Shown: piece by piece, positions 26,123 through 34,201 of the stretch
Layout: each line of letters opens with the position of its first letter
Position numbering within the stretch: the first letter of the stretch is position 1
Assembly: GCF_017916255.1 (NCBI RefSeq)
Contig: NZ_CP072827.1
Coordinates: forward strand, 744,001 to 808,000
Direction of reading: 5' to 3'
Source: Streptomyces mobaraensis NBRC 13819 = DSM 40847
GTDB lineage: Bacteria; Actinomycetota; Actinomycetes; Streptomycetales; Streptomycetaceae
Length of the DNA stretch: 64,000 nt
The notes under the pieces: model-generated
Told to the model about the DNA's origin: nothing
What the model saw: only the letters and a program-made list of their open reading frames with translations
Database searches by the model: none
Position numbers and translations under genes: made by a program

Positions 26123-26836
26123 TCACGCTCCTTTGATCAGCAGGTCGCGGCGGTGGGAGAACTCCGCGTTGGCCCGGTCGTAGTCGTCGGGGCGCCCGAT
26201 GTCCAGCCAGTAGCCGTCGAACTCGTAGGCGTTCGGCGGCGTCCCGGCGGCCAGCAGGTCGAGGACCAGCTCGTCGAAGCCGAGCGGCAGGCCGGGGGTG
26301 TAGCGGGCCAGGGCGGTGCGGGTGACGCCGTAGACGCCCATCGAGACGCGGTAGTCCATGCTGGGCTTCTCGGAGAAGCCGGTGACGCGGCCGGCCTCGG
26401 TGGTCAGCACGCCGAAGTCGATGCTGACCTTGCGGGGGTAGGTGGCGATGGTGAGCGGGGCGCCGGAGGCGCGGTGGTCGCGCAGGACGTCGGCGAAGTC
26501 CAGGTCGGTGAGGACGTCGCCGTTCATCACCAGGAAGTGCTCGGGCAGCCGGTCCGCCATGGTGAGCAGCGGGCCCATGGTGCCCAGCGGGCTCTGCTCG
26601 GTGGTGTAGTCGACGCGCAGGCCCCACTGGGAGCCGTCGCCGACGTAGGCGCGGATGATGTGCCCGAGGTGGCCGATGGCCAGGGTGCAGCTGGTGAAGC
26701 CGGCGCCGGCCAGCTGTCGCATCACGATCTCGAGGATGGCGTGCTGGTCGCCGATGGGGACGAGGGGCTTGGGCAGGGCGGTGGTGTAGGGGCGCAGCCG
26801 GATGCCCTTGCCTCCGGCCAGGATCACTGCGTGCAT
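26123..26836 (-). CDS. Sugar-1-phosphate nucleotidyltransferase
   Basis: A 237-residue NTP-transferase domain protein. The signature is AVILAGGKGIRLRPYTTALPKP (residues 3-24) with the product-binding Lys in LPKPLVPIG, VMNGDVLTDLDF for the metal-binding Asp, and GFSEKP. It makes an NDP-sugar from a sugar-1-phosphate and an NTP. It is close to mannose-1-phosphate guanylyltransferases and to the legionaminate-pathway enzyme PtmE/LegF, but without the C-terminal beta-helix. The context says it activates the sugar used by the PelF-like transferase. Confidence 0.87.
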   Translation of the reverse strand: MHAVILAGGKGIRLRPYTTALPKPLVPIGDQHAILEIVMRQLAGAGFTSCTLAIGHLGHIIRAYVGDGSQWGLRVDYTTEQSPLGTMGPLLTMADRLPEHFLVMNGDVLTDLDFADVLRDHRASGAPLTIATYPRKVSIDFGVLTTEAGRVTGFSEKPSMDYRVSMGVYGVTRTALARYTPGLPLGFDELVLDLLAAGTPPNAYEFDGYWLDIGRPDDYDRANAEFSHRRDLLIKGA

Positions 26837-26908
26837 GGGTGCCGTTTCCTCTCTGCTGACGTGGCTCGCGTGCGGGGACGGTTCGGATCGCGGGTGTGGA
26901 CCGGGGGA

Positions 26909-26968
26909 CGGTCACACGGCGTTCGGTCACACGGCGTTCGGTCGCACGGGGTGCGGTCACACGTTGTA
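26909..26968. repeat. Four contiguous 15-base repeats over the dehydratase stop codon
   Basis: Units start at 26909, 26924, 26939 and 26954. The first two are exact CGGTCACACGGCGTT; the third and fourth are diverged. On the coding strand each good copy carries TGTGACCG, so the dehydratase stop codon region has been copied and in-frame TGA recurs every 15 bases after the true stop at 26957-26959. Confidence 0.8.
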
Positions 26969-28003
26969 GATGCCGGTCTTGTAGCGGGCCAGGTTGGCCG
27001 GGTCGCGGAAGAACTCGACGGTGGCGGCGAGGCCGTCCTCCAGGCTGTGCGCGGGCGCCCAGCCGGTGGCGGCCCGCAGCCGGGAGGCGTCGCAGACGAG
27101 GCGCATGACCTCGGAGGCGGCGGGCCGGACGCGGGCGGTGTCCTCGCGGACGTCCAGGTCGGTGCCCATGATCTTGCCGATCAGGCCGACCAGGTCGCCG
27201 ACCGAGATCTCCTGCCCGGTACCGGAGTTGAAGGTACGGCCGACGACGCGCTCGGCGGGCGCGGTGCCGACGGCGCGGAAGGCGGCCACCGTGTCCTTGA
27301 CGAAGCTGAAGTCCCGGGTGGGACGCAGGTCGCCCAGGGTGATGGTCCGCTCCCCCGCGGCGACCTGCCCGATGACGGTGGGGATGACGGCGCGCATGGA
27401 CTGGCGCGGGCCGAAGGTGTTGAAGGGGCGCAGGGTGACGACGGGCAGCTCGAAGCTGGCGTGGTAGCTGTCGGCGAGCCGGTCGCCGCCCGCCTTCGAA
27501 GCGGCGTACGGGGACTGGGTGTTGATGGGGTGGTCCTCGGTGATCGGCACGGTCTGCGCGGTGCCGTACGTCTCGCTGGTGGAGGTGTGCACCAGGCGGC
27601 GGATCCCCAGGTGGCGGACGGCCTCCAGGACGTTGAGGGTGCCGGTGACGTTCGTCTCCACGTAGCTGTGCGGGGCGCGGTACGAGTACGGGATCGCGAT
27701 CAGCGCGGCCAGGTGGTAGACGGTGTCCGCGCCCTTGACCAGGTCCTGGACGGACCCGGGATCGCGGACGTCACCGAGGACGACCTCGACGGAGTCGAGC
27801 ACCTCGGCGGGCAGGACCTCCAGCCAGCCGTAGGAGGAGAAGGAGTTGTACTGCACCATCGCCCGCACCCGGTGGCCGTCGGCGACGAGCGCCTCGACCA
27901 GGTGCGAGCCGATGAATCCTTCGGCGCCGGTGACGGCGACGCGACCGGTCGCGGTCTCGGAGCCGGTCGCGGATGCGGTGGGGGACGGGGACTGCGGGGT
28001 CAT
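26957..28003 (-). CDS. LegB-like NAD-dependent sugar-nucleotide 4,6-dehydratase
   Basis: A 348-residue extended SDR. GAEGFIG (about 26-32) binds NAD, and YAASK carries the catalytic Tyr and Lys. The blocks YNSFSSYGWLEVLP, YHLAALIAIPYSY and RPFNTFGPRQSMRAVIPT match LegB, the UDP-GlcNAc-type 4,6-dehydratase of legionaminic acid synthesis, more closely than they match UDP-glucose 4-epimerases. It would make a 4-keto-6-deoxy-HexNAc nucleotide. The first 20 residues are a disordered extension. A 331-base gap separates it from the upstream membrane-protein gene, so it may have its own promoter. Confidence 0.87.
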   Translation of the reverse strand: MTPQSPSPTASATGSETATGRVAVTGAEGFIGSHLVEALVADGHRVRAMVQYNSFSSYGWLEVLPAEVLDSVEVVLGDVRDPGSVQDLVKGADTVYHLAALIAIPYSYRAPHSYVETNVTGTLNVLEAVRHLGIRRLVHTSTSETYGTAQTVPITEDHPINTQSPYAASKAGGDRLADSYHASFELPVVTLRPFNTFGPRQSMRAVIPTVIGQVAAGERTITLGDLRPTRDFSFVKDTVAAFRAVGTAPAERVVGRTFNSGTGQEISVGDLVGLIGKIMGTDLDVREDTARVRPAASEVMRLVCDASRLRAATGWAPAHSLEDGLAATVEFFRDPANLARYKTGIYNV

Positions 28004-28334
28004 GCGGAGTGCTCCTTCGGTGGGCGGGGCGGGCGGGGTCGTGGTAGCGAGCGGCGTGGTTCGGGGACGTACTCGGACGCGCGGTGGGCCGACGTGCGCT
28101 GCGGCGCTGTGCGGTCCTGTGGTACTCGGAACGGCCGGGCTCCGGGGCCCCAGGACCGCCGGTACTCGGTGAAGCGGGGCGCGGGCCGCGGGCCGACGCG
28201 CGTCGGGCCGGTGCCCGTACCGCCCCGCCGGCCGGCGGCCGTTCCGGCGCTGGGCCCCGGGCCCCCGGCGCGCTCGGCCGGCAGAGCCGGGCCGCCCTCG
28301 CCGCCCCGGACCGGGCGTCTCCGCCCGGGTGGCC
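28004..28334. other. 331-base gap inside the exopolysaccharide locus
   Basis: No gene seen. GTACTCGG occurs three times (28069, 28122, 28162), and the part next to the membrane-protein gene is dominated by GC palindromes such as GGGCCCCGGGCCC. It may hold the terminator of the agd3-like/pelF-like/membrane transcript and a second promoter for the sugar-nucleotide and hydrolase genes. Confidence 0.4.
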
Positions 28335-29768
28335 TCAGCGGTGCGCCGTGATCCGTCCGAGCCGTCCGATCGCCGTGGCCGCCAGGGCGGCCGACGTACA
28401 GGCGCAGACGGTGAGTTGGACGGCGGCCGGGGACGGGAGCCGGGCCGCCAGGGCGGCGGCCTCCGCCGCGCCGGCCGCGAGACAGAGCAGGGCCGGAGCC
28501 CAGGCGATGCCGTACGCCTGGAGCAGCAGGCCGGTCCAGAGCACCGCGCCGAGGGCGAGCAGGGCCGCCGTGCGCAGCGGGGTCGGCGGCGGGCCGCCGG
28601 GCCAGACGGCGTCGGCGGCGAGGACCAGCGCCGCGAGGGCGGTGAGGTAGGCGGCGAGGCACAGGCCGAGGACCCGGGCGACGCCGGCCGGCAGGCCGCG
28701 GAGCGTGGTGGCGCGGGCGAGGACCTTCAGGGCCCTGCTGCGGAACCGGTAGAGCAGCCATTCGGCGGCTCCCATGCTGAGGGTGAGGGCGATGACGGCG
28801 GGGCCCGCGGGGTCGGCGTGACTGCCGTGGCGCAGTACGTCGCCGAGCGCGGCGACGCCGGTGAGGACGCCGCAGCCGAGCCCGAAGAGCCCGTAGGGGG
28901 CGGAGGCGAGCGGGGTGAGGGCGGGCGGTGGCGTGCCCTCCTCCCGTACGGCCAGGACGTTCTGGTACGCCGCGGTGCCGATGACCCCGGCCAGGGTGGC
29001 GATCAGCAGTCCGACGGCCAGGGCGCGGGGCGGTTCGGCGACGAGGACGGCCGCTCCCCCGGCGGCGACGGGCAGCAGCGTGTACAGCAGGAGGCGTTCG
29101 CGGCCCAGGACGAGCAGGACGGTGGCGGCCGACAGGTAGAGGGCCTGGCCGACGGCGAACGAGGCGGCTCCGGCGGGCCCGTGGAAGGCGAGGGCCGCCG
29201 CGGTGGCCAGGAGCGCGCCGAGCGGCGCGCCGGTGCGCAGGCAGCGTCCGGCCGCGGCCCGGCCGCCGGCGGCCAGCCGGAGGTAGGCGCGGTGGGCGAG
29301 CGCCTGGTTCCACGCCCAGGCGGTCAGCGCGGCGGCGACCAGTCCGGCGGTGCCGTCGGGCAGTCCCCCGGCGCCCCGCCCGCCGGTGAGCAGCGGTGCC
29401 CCGAGGGCGTACCCGAAGCCGGGGAGGGTGAAGACGAGGGAGCGCAGCAGGACCAGGGCGGGCTTGACCTGCCAGGGGTCGGGGGCGGGCGGGGGTTCGG
29501 GGTAGGCGCGCGAGACGCGGGCGAACAGGTCGGCGGCCAGCTCGAAGGCGTCGCGCCGCCCGTAGCGTCCGGCGATCTGTTCGCTGGTCAGGCCGTCGGC
29601 CTCCAGGACGGCGGCGATCTCGTCGGGGTGGACGGCGGCGGCGCAGACGTCGTGGAGTTCGCGGGCGAGTTCGTCGATGGGGCCGTTCCCCGGCCGGGGC
29701 CGGGGGACGGCGGTGAGGTCGGGGACGGCCTCCGGGTCGGGTGGTACGAGCCGCAGTGGACCGCTCAT
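28335..29768 (-). CDS. Polytopic membrane protein, PelG-like position, about 12 TM
   Basis: A 477-residue membrane protein. The first 110 residues are soluble and helical (ELARELHDVCAAAVHPDEIAA), followed by about 12 hydrophobic helices to the C-terminus. I do not see a defined family signature. Its size, helix number and ATGA overlap with the PelF-like glycosyltransferase gene match PelG, the 12-helix partner thought to export Pel polymer. That role is inferred from context. In the alternative it could be a flippase or polymerase of another type. Confidence 0.75.
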   Translation of the reverse strand: MSGPLRLVPPDPEAVPDLTAVPRPRPGNGPIDELARELHDVCAAAVHPDEIAAVLEADGLTSEQIAGRYGRRDAFELAADLFARVSRAYPEPPPAPDPWQVKPALVLLRSLVFTLPGFGYALGAPLLTGGRGAGGLPDGTAGLVAAALTAWAWNQALAHRAYLRLAAGGRAAAGRCLRTGAPLGALLATAAALAFHGPAGAASFAVGQALYLSAATVLLVLGRERLLLYTLLPVAAGGAAVLVAEPPRALAVGLLIATLAGVIGTAAYQNVLAVREEGTPPPALTPLASAPYGLFGLGCGVLTGVAALGDVLRHGSHADPAGPAVIALTLSMGAAEWLLYRFRSRALKVLARATTLRGLPAGVARVLGLCLAAYLTALAALVLAADAVWPGGPPPTPLRTAALLALGAVLWTGLLLQAYGIAWAPALLCLAAGAAEAAALAARLPSPAAVQLTVCACTSAALAATAIGRLGRITAHR

Positions 29769-31288
29769 CGCACACCGCCGGCGGCCAGGGCCATGGCGGG
29801 CGGCGGCCCGAAGGGGACGGCCGGGGCGAAGAGGACCGAGCGCCGCCGGGAGGCGGCGAGGTCGTGGTAGATCTCGCGGAAGGCGCTGATGGTCTGCCGG
29901 AGGGTGAACTGCTCGATGACCCTTAGCCGCGCCGACTCCCCCATCCGGGCCCGGAGTTCGCGGTCGCCGAGCAGGGTGAGGGCGGCCTCGGCCATGCTCT
30001 CGGGGTCGCGCGGCGGGACGACGAGCCCGCTGTCGCCGACGGCCTCCCGTACGCCGCCCACGTCCGTCGAGACCGTGGCCCGGCCGCAGGACATGGCCTC
30101 GATGAGGGTGAAGGGGAAGCCCTCGCTGATGCTGGAGAGCATGACGACGTTGCCGGCCGCGTAGGCGTCGCGGATGTCCTCGACGCGCCCCTCGAAGGTG
30201 ACGGCGGCCCCCACCCCGAGTTCGGCCGCCAGCTTCTCGCAGGCGGTCCGGTAGCCCTCGCCGCCGCGCGGGGTGCCGCCGAACAGCCGCAACCGGGCCT
30301 CCGGGACGCGCCGTTGGACGAGAGCGAAGGCGCGGATGAGCGTGTCGAGGCCCTTGATGGGATCCACGCGCCCGGCCCAGCTGAGGGTCGGCACCTCCGG
30401 TTCCGGTCCGGCGGGCGGGAACGCGGCGGGGTCCACGCCGTTGTAGACGGTGCGGATGCGGTCGGGCGGGGTGCCGCCGTGCTCCTCCCAGCGGCGGTTG
30501 TAGCGGTTGCCGGGGGTGACAAGGGCGGCGCACCGGTAGGACTCGACGGCGAGCTGCCGGAACAGGCCCAGCATCAGCGCCTTGACGGGCCAGCGGTAGG
30601 GCTCGGTGCGGAACCCGAGGTAGCGCTCGCGCAGGTAGATGCCGTGTTCGGTGAGGAGGAAGGGGGTGCCGTACCGGTGGTGGGCGATCAGGCCGGGGAC
30701 GGCCGCGAGGCCCCCGCTGACGGCGTGGGTGATGCCGTCGGCGGGGACGTCGGCGGCCAGCGGGCGCAGCGCGTGTTCCAGCAGGTCGGTGGCGGTGAGG
30801 GCGTCGTGGAGGGTGGGCCGGGCGGCGGCGGTGGGCAGGGCGGGCCGGTTCCAGACGCGGACGAGGACGCGGACGGCGTCCTCGCCCTGGAGGAGGGCCG
30901 GCAGGGTGCCGCCGGCGGCGTGGTCGGCGAGCCGGTGGAAGGCGGGGGCGAAGTCGCCCTCGTGCGCCGGGTCGAGGAGGGAGAGCAGGAAGCGCTCGTA
31001 GCCGGCGAGGAAGGTGCGCAGCGCCCGGCCGCGGGGCGCGCGGCCGGCGGGCGTGGTGCCCCACAGCGGGAGGGCGTCCACGCGCCGGACGTTGGCGGGG
31101 AGCGTCCAGGCGAGCCGTTCCCGTCCGGTGCCCGTGACGGCGATGATCCGGAAGGGGATGTCGGGCATGCCCTGCACCAGCTGGTCGCACCAGACGCTGA
31201 CCCCGCCGTGGCTGTGGGGGTAGGTCCCCTCGGTGAGCAGCGTCACCGAGGGGGCGTCGGCCGCGGGTGCGGCAAGGGGTCCGTGCAT
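29765..31288 (-). CDS. PelF-like GT4 family glycosyltransferase
   Basis: A 507-residue GT-B glycosyltransferase. The N-terminal domain starts with the PelF-type (DUF3492) motif VTLLTEGTYPHSHGGVSVW cut at its usual place, then TEHGIYLRERYLG. The C-terminal GT4 domain has SWAGRVDPIKGLDTLI, the nucleotide-binding FEGRVEDIRDAYAAGNV and the SEGFPFTLIEAMSCG E-x7-E motif. It is cytoplasmic, uses an NDP-sugar and should polymerise the exopolysaccharide. In Pel systems PelF uses UDP-GalNAc. It is preceded 66 bases upstream by the Agd3-like gene and overlaps the membrane-protein gene. Confidence 0.92.
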   Translation of the reverse strand: MHGPLAAPAADAPSVTLLTEGTYPHSHGGVSVWCDQLVQGMPDIPFRIIAVTGTGRERLAWTLPANVRRVDALPLWGTTPAGRAPRGRALRTFLAGYERFLLSLLDPAHEGDFAPAFHRLADHAAGGTLPALLQGEDAVRVLVRVWNRPALPTAAARPTLHDALTATDLLEHALRPLAADVPADGITHAVSGGLAAVPGLIAHHRYGTPFLLTEHGIYLRERYLGFRTEPYRWPVKALMLGLFRQLAVESYRCAALVTPGNRYNRRWEEHGGTPPDRIRTVYNGVDPAAFPPAGPEPEVPTLSWAGRVDPIKGLDTLIRAFALVQRRVPEARLRLFGGTPRGGEGYRTACEKLAAELGVGAAVTFEGRVEDIRDAYAAGNVVMLSSISEGFPFTLIEAMSCGRATVSTDVGGVREAVGDSGLVVPPRDPESMAEAALTLLGDRELRARMGESARLRVIEQFTLRQTISAFREIYHDLAASRRRSVLFAPAVPFGPPPAMALAAGGVR

Positions 31289-31354
31289 GGGTATTCGGTT
31301 TCTCCGCGAGAGACGGTGTGGCGTGAGGAGGTGCGCACGGAGGTACGGCGGTGC

Positions 31355-33532
31355 TCAGCGCCGGGGGCCGTCACCCGCGCCGCGCGGGACCCGGTGGCCG
31401 GCGCCCGGCGGGACGGGCAGGGTGGGGGCGGGCGCCTGGACCCGGGCGGCGGTGCCGGTGGCGTGCGGTGCGGCCGGGGCACCGGCGGCGGGCAGGGTGA
31501 AGACGGCCGCGCTCTGGCCGGCGGCCGGGGCGGCCCAGCCGGAGCGCTGTCCGGCGTAGGCGGCGCCGAACGGCGCCGAGGTGCCGTTCTTCACCTGGGT
31601 GGTGCCGGTGGGCAGGGTGAGGGTGGCCTCGACCCCGGCGGGCGCGGTGACGGTGACCTGGGTGCCGACGCGGTAGGCGGTGACCTTGCCCGCGTCCACG
31701 GCGGCGGACCAGGCGGCGCGCTTGCGCATCTCGGTGCCGATGTCGCTCATGCGGAGGCTGACCAGCGGGGTGTTGTCGGCGAAGAGGGCGGTGTGGTCGG
31801 CGAGGACCTTCTCCAGGACCTGGTAGCCGATCCGCTCCTCGGCGAGGTTGGACTGGTGCATGAAGTGCGGGCGCGGGTCGTTGGAGAGGACGTGCCCGAG
31901 GGCGATCCGGGCCTCCAGGGGCGCGATGTAGGAGGCGAAGCCGGTCTTGGTGTCGAGCGGGGCCTTCAGGCAGGTGGTGACGGCGGAGTTCTCGCAGATG
32001 CCGCTGCCGCCGTCGGCCTTCTTCGTGTAGAGCCAGTTGTACTCGTCGGTCTGCTCGGCGGCCGTGCCCACGTTGTAGTAGACGTTCATCGGGTAGCGGG
32101 AGACGGTCAGCGCGGGGCCGGCCTGGCGCTGCTGCGGTTCCCGGGAGCTGTCGCTGGCCAGCCACTTGACGCCGGTGACGGTGAGGGCGGCGGCCAGGTA
32201 GGGGTTGTCGTCCTTCTGCTGCGGCAGGGTGCGCAGGCCGGAGTGCTCACCGGTGACGAGCTCGTCGGGCTCCACCTTCAGGCCGCGGGCGGCGGCCCAG
32301 GACAGGTTCTGGGCGATCTCCTGGGTGACCTTCTGGCCGTCCACCCAGCGGATGCGGCCGAGGAGGTCGGTGGAGCACTTCCAGGGGACGACGCTGGTGT
32401 TCTGCACACAGCCGAGGAAGGCGTGGGTGTAGGTGTGGTTGAGCCAGCGGAAGGACTGCTGGTCGGCGACGAAGCGGTCGAGCAGCGGGTCGGCGGCGCC
32501 GTCGTGGGAGGACCGGTACTCCTCGCTGCCGACGCCGTTGAAGGCGAAGTCCAGCGGCAGGTTGTGGCTCTTCGACCACTCCTTGGCGTACGTGGCGTCG
32601 GCGGCCGTCATCCGGATCGGCGGGGCGTCGGGCGACGGGTTGCCGGGGCAGTCGACGTCGCCGGGGGTGCACTTGCGCTTGCTGTCCCAGCGGTCGTCGG
32701 AGGCGAAGAGGTCGTCGACGTGGACGCCGAGGTAGTTCCGCGAGGCGCCGAGGTGGACGCCCTGGGTGAGCCATTCGACGATGCCGCGGGAGACCAGCCG
32801 GAACTGTGTCTGGTACTGGTTGGCGACGAAGGTGACGACGAGCTCGCTGCGCCCGTCGTGGCTGTACTGGCCGATCAGCGAGCCGCGCGAGGAGGTGCCG
32901 GGGATGGGCGCGTCGACGTACGTGGTGAAGGTGGCGCCGTCGTCCTGCTTCTCCAGCGGGGTGGAGAGGTAGCCGTAACTCTCGTTGACGTCCGGGTCGT
33001 TGTTCTCGAAGGGGACGTTCTTCTTCAGGTAGCCGAAGGGTCCGCCGGCGCCCTCGGTGGTGACCGTCGCGGTCTTGCCGTCCAGGGGGCCGCTCCAGCC
33101 GTGCTCCTGGGCGGCGTTGAGGCCGACGGCGGGGCGGGCGTAGGTGTAGGCGTCCACCTGGCGGACGCCGAATCGTTTCTCGTATCCGGCCAGGGCGGCC
33201 ATCTCCGGCGAACCGTCGCCGAACGGGTTGTCGTTGGGCAGCACGACGCCCTGGAACCTGGCGCGCGGTCTGCCGTCCACGGTGTCGCTGAGGTAGGCCG
33301 CGTCGATCCGCGGCCGGCCGGCGTCCTTGAGGTCGAGCTTGGTGTACGGCGTTCCGGCGGTGGCGAGTTCGGCGGCTATCGCCTCGACGGCGGGGCCGCC
33401 GTCGTCGACGAGCAGGACCCGCAGGTCGACGCGGGGCGCCGGGTCGTCGGCGCGGGCGCCGACGGTGGGCAGCGCCAGCGCCGTCAGTGTCGCGGCGGCC
33501 CAGGCCGCGAGCAGACGTGTGGTACGTACCAT
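31355..33532 (-). CDS. Agd3-like secreted polysaccharide deacetylase (CE18-like)
   Basis: A 725-residue secreted protein. The signal peptide is residues 1-28 (ends GARA). Residues about 35-260 form a Rossmann/beta region like the CBM87-containing front of fungal Agd3. The deacetylase core follows: HVDD at 271-274 (metal-binding Asp), HTYTH at 366-370 (HxxxH metal motif) and EHSGL at 429-433. A Thr/Pro-rich beta tail ends the protein. Agd3 removes acetyl groups from galactosaminogalactan, making it cationic and adhesive; PelA does this for Pel. GGGGGAG 8 bases before ATG 33532 sets the start. It is the first gene of the operon. Confidence 0.87.
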   Translation of the reverse strand: MVRTTRLLAAWAAATLTALALPTVGARADDPAPRVDLRVLLVDDGGPAVEAIAAELATAGTPYTKLDLKDAGRPRIDAAYLSDTVDGRPRARFQGVVLPNDNPFGDGSPEMAALAGYEKRFGVRQVDAYTYARPAVGLNAAQEHGWSGPLDGKTATVTTEGAGGPFGYLKKNVPFENNDPDVNESYGYLSTPLEKQDDGATFTTYVDAPIPGTSSRGSLIGQYSHDGRSELVVTFVANQYQTQFRLVSRGIVEWLTQGVHLGASRNYLGVHVDDLFASDDRWDSKRKCTPGDVDCPGNPSPDAPPIRMTAADATYAKEWSKSHNLPLDFAFNGVGSEEYRSSHDGAADPLLDRFVADQQSFRWLNHTYTHAFLGCVQNTSVVPWKCSTDLLGRIRWVDGQKVTQEIAQNLSWAAARGLKVEPDELVTGEHSGLRTLPQQKDDNPYLAAALTVTGVKWLASDSSREPQQRQAGPALTVSRYPMNVYYNVGTAAEQTDEYNWLYTKKADGGSGICENSAVTTCLKAPLDTKTGFASYIAPLEARIALGHVLSNDPRPHFMHQSNLAEERIGYQVLEKVLADHTALFADNTPLVSLRMSDIGTEMRKRAAWSAAVDAGKVTAYRVGTQVTVTAPAGVEATLTLPTGTTQVKNGTSAPFGAAYAGQRSGWAAPAAGQSAAVFTLPAAGAPAAPHATGTAARVQAPAPTLPVPPGAGHRVPRGAGDGPRR

Positions 33533-34201
33533 GGTGCAACTCCCCCCTGCTGGGACGGCGGTGGCACGGCGGCGCCGTCCTCTTGGTGAAGATGTCCGCG
33601 CGGGGTGGCCGGGCCCCGGCGCGCACGGGTGGTCGAACCCCCGGCTGTTCGGTCGCGCTCGGCCGGCTCCCCACGCCGGCCGTACTGGTCTCTCCGGCGC
33701 CCTTGGTCGAGGGCGTGGGAGCGGGGGACCACCGGGAGGCTCAACCGCCCCTCGATCGCCCAGCCATATAGTGCGCCATGCCGGAACGCGGCGTATGTCG
33801 CACGGCGCAGGAGGCCGCCGGCGTTTACGTGTGCCTGGCCGGAATCCGCCGTAGCGCGGCCGGCACGGGACGGGACGGCGCCCTTCCGCTCGTTCGCCCG
33901 GCCCTCCGGGGTGACCTGCCACGACGCCGCGGAGCCCGGGTTCCGGACTCGCGTCTCCCGAACATCAGTCCGCGCTGCCGGAGATGCGGCGTGTGCCGCG
34001 AGATCGGCCTGATGACAACTGTCGGATTTGCCGGTTTTATTCACCCTCGCGCGGTACGACATCGGACGCCGACGGACTGACACCGGAGGGGCGCCTGCGG
34101 CCGCCCGGATCCGCCGGGGCCGTTGCGACTCTTGACGCCGTCGCGCTTGTCATGGACATTACGGCTGCTTGGCATGGACCAACCCCACCGGGAGGCATCC
34201 C
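33533..34201. other. 669-base divergent control region
   Basis: No convincing gene: the short frames here are arginine-rich and lack ribosome sites. The sequence contains AT-rich islands rare elsewhere in the window (for example around 34015-34050 and CACTATATGG on the minus strand near 33770). It must hold the promoters of the exopolysaccharide operon and of the secreted-protein gene at 34202, and is long enough for several regulator sites. Confidence 0.6.

Noticed and set aside
26909..26968. CRISPR array
   Set aside because: The 15-base units are contiguous with no spacers and no cas genes are present.
25208..28003. Legionaminic acid biosynthesis
   Set aside because: LegB-like and nucleotidyltransferase genes are present, but there is no NeuB-like synthase, aminotransferase or CMP-sugar synthetase.
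25433..28351. 972-codon open frame on the plus strand
   Set aside because: It is the shadow of the SDR, nucleotidyltransferase and dehydratase genes on the minus strand; composition is Gly/Arg/Val-rich and no motif is present.
30314..33589. 1091-codon open frame opposite the Agd3-like and GT4 genes
   Set aside because: GC-bias shadow; the minus-strand genes have clear domains and ribosome sites.
33778..34080. 100-codon plus-strand frame in the exopolysaccharide control region
   Set aside because: Arginine-rich, no SD, no family resemblance, and it crosses AT-richer regulatory sequence.
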